Source: Candidatus Bathyarchaeota archaeon (GTDB taxonomy: Archaea; Thermoproteota; Bathyarchaeia; TCS64). From it: a stretch of DNA of 17,653 bases. The notes below the pieces were generated by a model that had not been told where the DNA came from, did not search any database, and was given only the letters and a program-made list of their open reading frames with translations. Below are positions 14,016 to 17,653 of this stretch, piece by piece. The position numbers and the translations under genes were made by a program. Numbering within the stretch: position 1 is the first letter of the stretch; each line of letters begins with the position of its first letter. The stretch spans positions 1-17,653 of the forward strand of contig JAUWBQ010000014.1 in assembly GCA_030601645.1 (NCBI GenBank). Direction: 5' to 3'.

Positions 14016-14813
14016 TCAGATCACCTTGCACTCCAAGAGTTTTTCGAAGATTTTCCCTGCCAGCTCATCAGGGGAACCCTCGAACACTTCTCCGGTGGCT
14101 GGAGGTGTAGGGGTGAAGATTTTAACAACCCTCGTGGGGGATCCATCTAATCCTAGATCCGATGGATCAACGTCAATATCCTTCGATGTGATCCGGTGGA
14201 TCTCTGCCTTCCTCGCCTGGAGCCTGCCTCGGAGGGTCGCTAGTCGGGGTTGGTTTATGTCCTTGCTCACCGAGATGACGAGTGGAAGGGGCGCCTCGAG
14301 GGTCTCGACCCCGTCATCGAGAAATCTAGTCAGTTTAATCTTGCCCCCTGAGACTCCAAGGATCTTGTTAACATAGCAGACGTGGGGGATGCCCATCTGC
14401 TGGGCTAGTTCGGGTCCGACCTGGCCCGTGTCGCCGTCGGTAGTCTTCAAGCCGCAGATGATTAAATCATAGGGAGCCAGCTTTTCGATGCAGAGACCGA
14501 GGGTGTAACTCGTCGCCCATGTATCGGCTCCGGCGAAGGCCCGGTCCGTTGCCAGCCATGCCTCGTCACAACCCAGTGCTATAGTGTCCCTGAGGGCGGC
14601 CTCGGCCTGGGGCGGGCCCATGCTCAGCACCTTCACATTGCCGCCGTATTTCTCTCTGAGCCGCAGGCCCTCCTCGACGGCGTACTCGTCGAAGGGGTTG
14701 ACGACAGCCGCGATTCCCTCTCTCTTCAGGGTTCCGGTCTCTTCGTCGAACTCGACCTCTGTTGTCTCCGGAACCTGCTTGATGCAAACGATTATGTTCA
14801 AGCCCTCGCTCAT
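14016..14813 (-). CDS. etfB: Electron transfer flavoprotein beta subunit, bifurcating type
   Basis: A 265-residue ETF beta subunit. It shows the N-terminal IIVCIKQVPETTEV, NPFDEYAVEEGLRL (39-52), DRAFAGADTWATS (90-102) and GLKTTDGDTGQVGPELAQQ (121-139). The middle motif, with Phe/Gly-Ala-Asp-Thr and Ala-Thr-Ser, is the form seen in flavin-bifurcating ETFs such as those of clostridial butyryl-CoA and lactate dehydrogenase complexes. Canonical mitochondrial-type ETF beta has a different stretch there. In bifurcating ETFs this subunit holds the bifurcating FAD and the NAD(H) site. It is the first gene of the unit; the promoter lies in the 126-base gap shared with purB. The C-terminal 60 residues, after RGRLQARKAEI, form the arm that wraps EtfA. 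Confidence 0.93.
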   Translation of the reverse strand: MSEGLNIIVCIKQVPETTEVEFDEETGTLKREGIAAVVNPFDEYAVEEGLRLREKYGGNVKVLSMGPPQAEAALRDTIALGCDEAWLATDRAFAGADTWATSYTLGLCIEKLAPYDLIICGLKTTDGDTGQVGPELAQQMGIPHVCYVNKILGVSGGKIKLTRFLDDGVETLEAPLPLVISVSKDINQPRLATLRGRLQARKAEIHRITSKDIDVDPSDLGLDGSPTRVVKIFTPTPPATGEVFEGSPDELAGKIFEKLLECKVI

Positions 14814-14860
14814 CTCATCCCGTCCCGAATTAAACGTTCTAAGAATGTTCCATCACGCTG

Positions 14861-14870
14861 TATAAAAATA
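14861..14870. promoter_or_regulatory. Predicted TATA element in the divergent etfB/purB gap
   Basis: TATAAAAATA is the clear AT-rich box in this 126-base gap. For purB it would place the transcript start near 14895, giving a leader of about 45 bases that ends in GTGAGG before the ATG. Its complement, TATTTTTATA, could serve etfB on the other strand with a leader of about 20-25 bases. One box for both directions, or a second weaker box, cannot be told from sequence. Confidence 0.45.
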
Positions 14871-14939
14871 CGGAGGGGGATCGAGTTCGTAAAGAAGTCT
14901 TATCTAATCAAGGAGCCACCATTAAACCAGTGAGGTTTC

Positions 14940-16298
14940 ATGTCCGTCCACCCCATCGAGTTCAGGTACTTCTATCCCGAGATGAAGAAGGTCTTCACCG
15001 AGGAGTCCAAGCTCCAGAAGTGGCTCGACGTAGAGGCCGCCCTCGCCTGGGCCCACGCCCAGCTCGGCTCGATCCCCGTCGAGGCGGCGGAGGAGATCGG
15101 TATGAAGGCGGATATTGGCATAGTGAAACTGGAGAGGATGAAGGAGATCGAGGGGGAGATCCATCACGACATAATGGCCATGGTCAGGGCTCTGACGGAG
15201 GTCTGCGAGGGGGATGCCGGGAACTATATCCACCTTGGGGCCACCAGTTATGACATCGTGGATACATCCCTCGCCCTCCAGCTCAGGGACTCGCTAAAGA
15301 TACTCGAAGGGGGCCTCTTGGATCTGCTTAGAGGGTTATTGGAGCAGGCGGAGGCTCACAAGGAGACCATTTGCATCGGGCGCACCCACGGGCAGCACGC
15401 TCTTCCCACGACGTATGGGATGAAATTTGCGGTCTGGGCCGACGAGGTCTCAAGGCACCTTGACAGGTTGGAGGGGGTCAAAGGGAGGATTCTGTTAGGG
15501 AAGATGAGCGGTGCGGTGGGGACCATGGCGGGATTTGGGGAGAAGGGGTTCGACGTCCAGAGGCTGACGATGGAGCGCCTCGGTCTCAGGCCAGTCCCGA
15601 TCGCCAACCAGATAGTGCAGAGAGACAGCCACGCTGAGATGCAGTGCCTCCTCGCGATCATCGCAGGAACCATGGACAAGATCGGAAGGGAGATCAGAAA
15701 CCTTCAGCGAAACGAGATCGCCGAGGTCTTCGAGCCCTTCAGGAGGGATCAGGTCGGATCTTCCACCATGCCCCACAAGAGGAACCCCCACAAGAGCGAG
15801 CGGGTCTGCGGGCTGGCGAGGCTTATACGGGCCAGCGTAGTCCCGTCCCTGGAGACCATAGCCCTCGAGCACGAGAGGGACCTGTCCAATTCGTCCCTGG
15901 AGAGGATCACAATCCCCGAGGGTTTCATCCTGACCGATTACATCCTCAGGCAGATGACCTCCATCATCAGGGACCTCGTCTTCGACCATGAGAACATCCG
16001 AAGAAACTTGGACCTCACCCTCGGCCTCTGCCTCACCGAGAGGGTGATGCTCGAGCTGGTGAAGAAAGGAGTGGGGCGGCAGGAGGCCCACGAGCTGATG
16101 CGCCGCCTCGCGATGAAGTGCTGGAATGAGAGGAGGAGCCTCCGGGAGATCATGTTAGAGGATGGGCAGGCCAGCGCGCTCGTGACCGAGGACGAACTGG
16201 ACAACTGGCTTAAACCAGAGAACTATCTTGGCACCGCTGTGAGTCAGGTGGAAAACGTCGTAGACACCCTTAAAACCAGATTTCCGCAAAGGAAATAA
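14940..16298 (+). CDS. purB: Adenylosuccinate lyase
   Basis: A 452-residue enzyme of the fumarase/aspartase superfamily that acts twice in purine synthesis: it splits SAICAR to AICAR and adenylosuccinate to AMP, releasing fumarate each time. The superfamily signature GSSTMPHKRNPHKSE begins at residue 273 and contains the flexible-loop catalytic serine. HLGATSYDIVDT and GRTHGQHALPTTYGMKFAVW hold the other active-site residues, including the acid histidine. The C-terminal domain ends normally, and length is typical for archaea. The start is supported by GTGAGG 4 bases upstream and by MSVHPIEFRYFYPEMK, a common PurB N-terminus. It is divergent from etfB. The grpE gene follows after 49 bases on the same strand. 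Confidence 0.97.
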   Translation: MSVHPIEFRYFYPEMKKVFTEESKLQKWLDVEAALAWAHAQLGSIPVEAAEEIGMKADIGIVKLERMKEIEGEIHHDIMAMVRALTEVCEGDAGNYIHLGATSYDIVDTSLALQLRDSLKILEGGLLDLLRGLLEQAEAHKETICIGRTHGQHALPTTYGMKFAVWADEVSRHLDRLEGVKGRILLGKMSGAVGTMAGFGEKGFDVQRLTMERLGLRPVPIANQIVQRDSHAEMQCLLAIIAGTMDKIGREIRNLQRNEIAEVFEPFRRDQVGSSTMPHKRNPHKSERVCGLARLIRASVVPSLETIALEHERDLSNSSLERITIPEGFILTDYILRQMTSIIRDLVFDHENIRRNLDLTLGLCLTERVMLELVKKGVGRQEAHELMRRLAMKCWNERRSLREIMLEDGQASALVTEDELDNWLKPENYLGTAVSQVENVVDTLKTRFPQRK

Positions 16299-16347
16299 AC
16301 CACAATTTCGTTTCATTGACAGCGTAGACTGAGCCCAGAGGTCCAAC

Positions 16348-16884
16348 ATGTCTCCGAAGTCTAAAACCAAGAAGCTCGAAGAAAAAGTAGCCAAACTCGA
16401 GGCCTCGTTAGAGGACGAGAGGAAACGAGCGGAGAAATATCTCAGCCAGTTAAAATATGCAAAGGCGGACTTGGAGAACCTTCAGAAGCAGACCCAGAAG
16501 CGATTGGACGAGATGCTCTCCCGTGCGAACGGGCGCCTCCTCATGCAGCTTCTCCCCCTCCTCGATGAGTTGCACCTCGCAGTTGAAGTCTTAAAGGCTG
16601 GAAAGGGTGACATAGTTGAGGGCGTCGAGATGGTGAGGGGTAAGCTTGAAAAGCTCATGGCGACTGAGGGGGTCTCACCTATAGAGGCCATCGGAGAGCC
16701 ATTCGATCCTCGATTCCACGAGGCAGTATTGGAGGTCGAGACCCATGACCAGCCAGATGGAACCGTGATCGAAGAGCTTCGGAAAGGCTACAAGTTCAAG
16801 GATCGGGTTCTGAGGGCGAGCATGGTGAAGGTGGCAAGGAACCCGGGCTCAGATGAAGATCAAGAGGAGAATGAAGATGAGTGA
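16348..16884 (+). CDS. grpE: GrpE, nucleotide exchange factor of DnaK
   Basis: A 178-residue protein. Residues 3-55 are a long charged coiled coil ([20 protein letters not shown], then [19 protein letters not shown]), the dimer stalk of GrpE. Residues about 60-165 are the globular head with [47 protein letters not shown] and [18 protein letters not shown], the family signature. The tail is acidic. GrpE opens the DnaK nucleotide cleft to release ADP. GAGGT lies 5 bases before the ATG. The stop overlaps the start of dnaK by 8 bases, so the two are translationally coupled. DnaK systems in archaea are generally thought to have come from bacteria by transfer; nothing in the local base composition shows a recent event. 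Confidence 0.95.
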   Translation: MSPKSKTKKLEEKVAKLEASLEDERKRAEKYLSQLKYAKADLENLQKQTQKRLDEMLSRANGRLLMQLLPLLDELHLAVEVLKAGKGDIVEGVEMVRGKLEKLMATEGVSPIEAIGEPFDPRFHEAVLEVETHDQPDGTVIEELRKGYKFKDRVLRASMVKVARNPGSDEDQEENEDE

Positions 16885-17653
16885 GGAAAAGAGAGAGAAG
16901 ATACTCGGAATAGATCTGGGGACTACCAACTCGGCGGCGGCCGTGATCATAGGTGGGAAGTCCACCATCATTCCCAGCGCTGAGGGGCCCACTGTGGCAG
17001 GGAAGATGTTCCCGTCCATCGTCGCATTCACCAAGGACGGTCAGCTGTTGGTGGGTGAACCGGCCAGGAGGCAGGCGGTCACCAACCCTGAGGGAACGGT
17101 GCGCGAAGCCAAGCGTCTGATTGGCACTAATAGGAAGATCACCTTGCACGGCAAGGAGTACACTCCCCAGCAGATATCGGCCTTCATCCTGCAGAAGATC
17201 CTCAGGGACGCAGAGACATACATGGGCGAGAAGTTCAGCAAGGCGGTCATCACCGTCCCGGCCCACTTCAACGACAACCAGCGCCAGGCCACCATCGACG
17301 CAGGGGAGATAGCAGGCCTCAATGTCACAAGGATAGTCAACGAGCCCACCGCGGCGGCGCTGGCCTACGGCATCGACAAGACCGATCAGGAGCTGAAGAT
17401 CCTAGTTTTCAGCTTCGGAGGGGGCACGAACGACACAACTGTGATGGACTTCGGCGGTGGGGTGTTCGAGGTCCTCTCGACCAGCGGCGACACCAAGACC
17501 GGCGGCACAGACCTGGACAAGGCAGTGATGGACTACGTCGTTGCGGAGTTCAAGAAGGAGTCTGGCATCGACCTCACCAATGATTTGAGCGCCATGGTGA
17601 GGATCAAGGAGGCCTCGGAGAAGGCTAAGATCGAGCTGTCCACGCTGATCACC
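16877..17653 (+). CDS. dnaK: DnaK (Hsp70) chaperone, N-terminal 259 residues, runs off the window
   Basis: An open frame from ATG 16877 to the end of the window encodes most of the Hsp70 ATPase domain. Seen are [15 protein letters not shown] (D13 equals Hsc70 D10), VREAKRLIG (K79 equals K71), [31 protein letters not shown] (E156 equals E175), the phosphate-2 loop and [14 protein letters not shown]. The phosphate-2 loop reads [14 protein letters not shown] instead of the usual LVFDLGGGTFDVS: the first Asp (Hsc70 D199) is S179, codon AGC at 17411-17413, while the second Asp (D206) is kept as D186. The substrate-binding domain lies beyond the window. It overlaps grpE by 8 bases. Identification is certain; whether this copy hydrolyses ATP at the normal rate is not. 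Confidence 0.96.
   Translation, partial: MSEEKREKILGIDLGTTNSAAAVIIGGKSTIIPSAEGPTVAGKMFPSIVAFTKDGQLLVGEPARRQAVTNPEGTVREAKRLIGTNRKITLHGKEYTPQQISAFILQKILRDAETYMGEKFSKAVITVPAHFNDNQRQATIDAGEIAGLNVTRIVNEPTAAALAYGIDKTDQELKILVFSFGGGTNDTTVMDFGGGVFEVLSTSGDTKTGGTDLDKAVMDYVVAEFKKESGIDLTNDLSAMVRIKEASEKAKIELSTLIT

Noticed and set aside
15495..16091. Long open frame (198 codons) on the minus strand inside purB
   Set aside because: It lies wholly antisense to a clear adenylosuccinate lyase, has low-complexity composition rich in Leu, Gly, Asp and Arg, and resembles no family. It reflects codon bias of the real gene.
1..17653. CRISPR arrays, tRNA or rRNA genes, transposase genes
   Set aside because: I looked for spaced direct repeats, cloverleaf-like segments with a T-loop GTTCRA motif, and transposase motifs on both strands and found none that I could support by eye.

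Overview
The window looks like an archaeal chromosome segment. The evidence is an archaeal ATP-dependent DNA ligase, a class III (FlaK/PibD-type) prepilin leader, a NikR-type regulator, a single-domain winged-helix protein of the TACK/Bathyarchaeia type, promoters with AT-rich TATA boxes about 25-35 bases before starts, and several TTG/GTG or leaderless starts. DnaK-GrpE and DUF4097 proteins also occur in such archaea. My best guess is an uncultured Bathyarchaeia-like or related anaerobic lineage. That placement is inference, since there is no rRNA or other strong marker here.

Layout. 1-1300 (+): a 53-residue small protein, then a zinc-ribbon/DUF4097 beta-repeat protein whose reading frame is broken by a single in-frame TAG (1098-1100) and continues in the same frame to 1289. 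1373-4682: a metal homeostasis cluster, with a ZIP transporter and a Zn/Cd-type P1B ATPase on the minus strand and a NikR-family regulator divergent on the plus strand. The shared 100-base promoter region carries matching small palindromes beside both promoters. 4683-4926: a convergent gap packed with inverted repeats. 4927-5175 (-): a stand-alone Lrp/AsnC ligand-binding domain. 5182-5563: AT-rich, with no gene seen. 5564-9697 (-): four close genes, in transcription order an unknown HExxH protein, DNA ligase, an M20 peptidase/deacylase and a Trbp111-like tRNA-binding protein. 9852-10202 (+): a truncated M28 peptidase relic. 10367-11284 (+): a type IV pilin-like protein and a winged-helix regulator. 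11422-14813 (-): etfB, etfA (with an N-terminal 2[4Fe-4S] ferredoxin) and a GlcD-type FAD oxidase, in the same order and with the same domains as the electron-bifurcating lactate dehydrogenase lctBCD. 14940-17653 (+): purB, then grpE and dnaK overlapping by 8 bases; dnaK runs off the window.

How the genes fit together. The ATPase, ZIP and NikR probably balance a divalent metal. EtfAB-GlcD probably couples oxidation of a 2-hydroxyacid to NAD(H) and ferredoxin. GrpE-DnaK is the Hsp70 system. The points I find most worth checking are the in-frame amber codon, the shared palindromes and NikR/Zn-ATPase pairing, the structured convergent gap, the bifurcating-type Etf module, the HExxH protein upstream of ligase, and a Ser in place of a catalytic Asp in DnaK.
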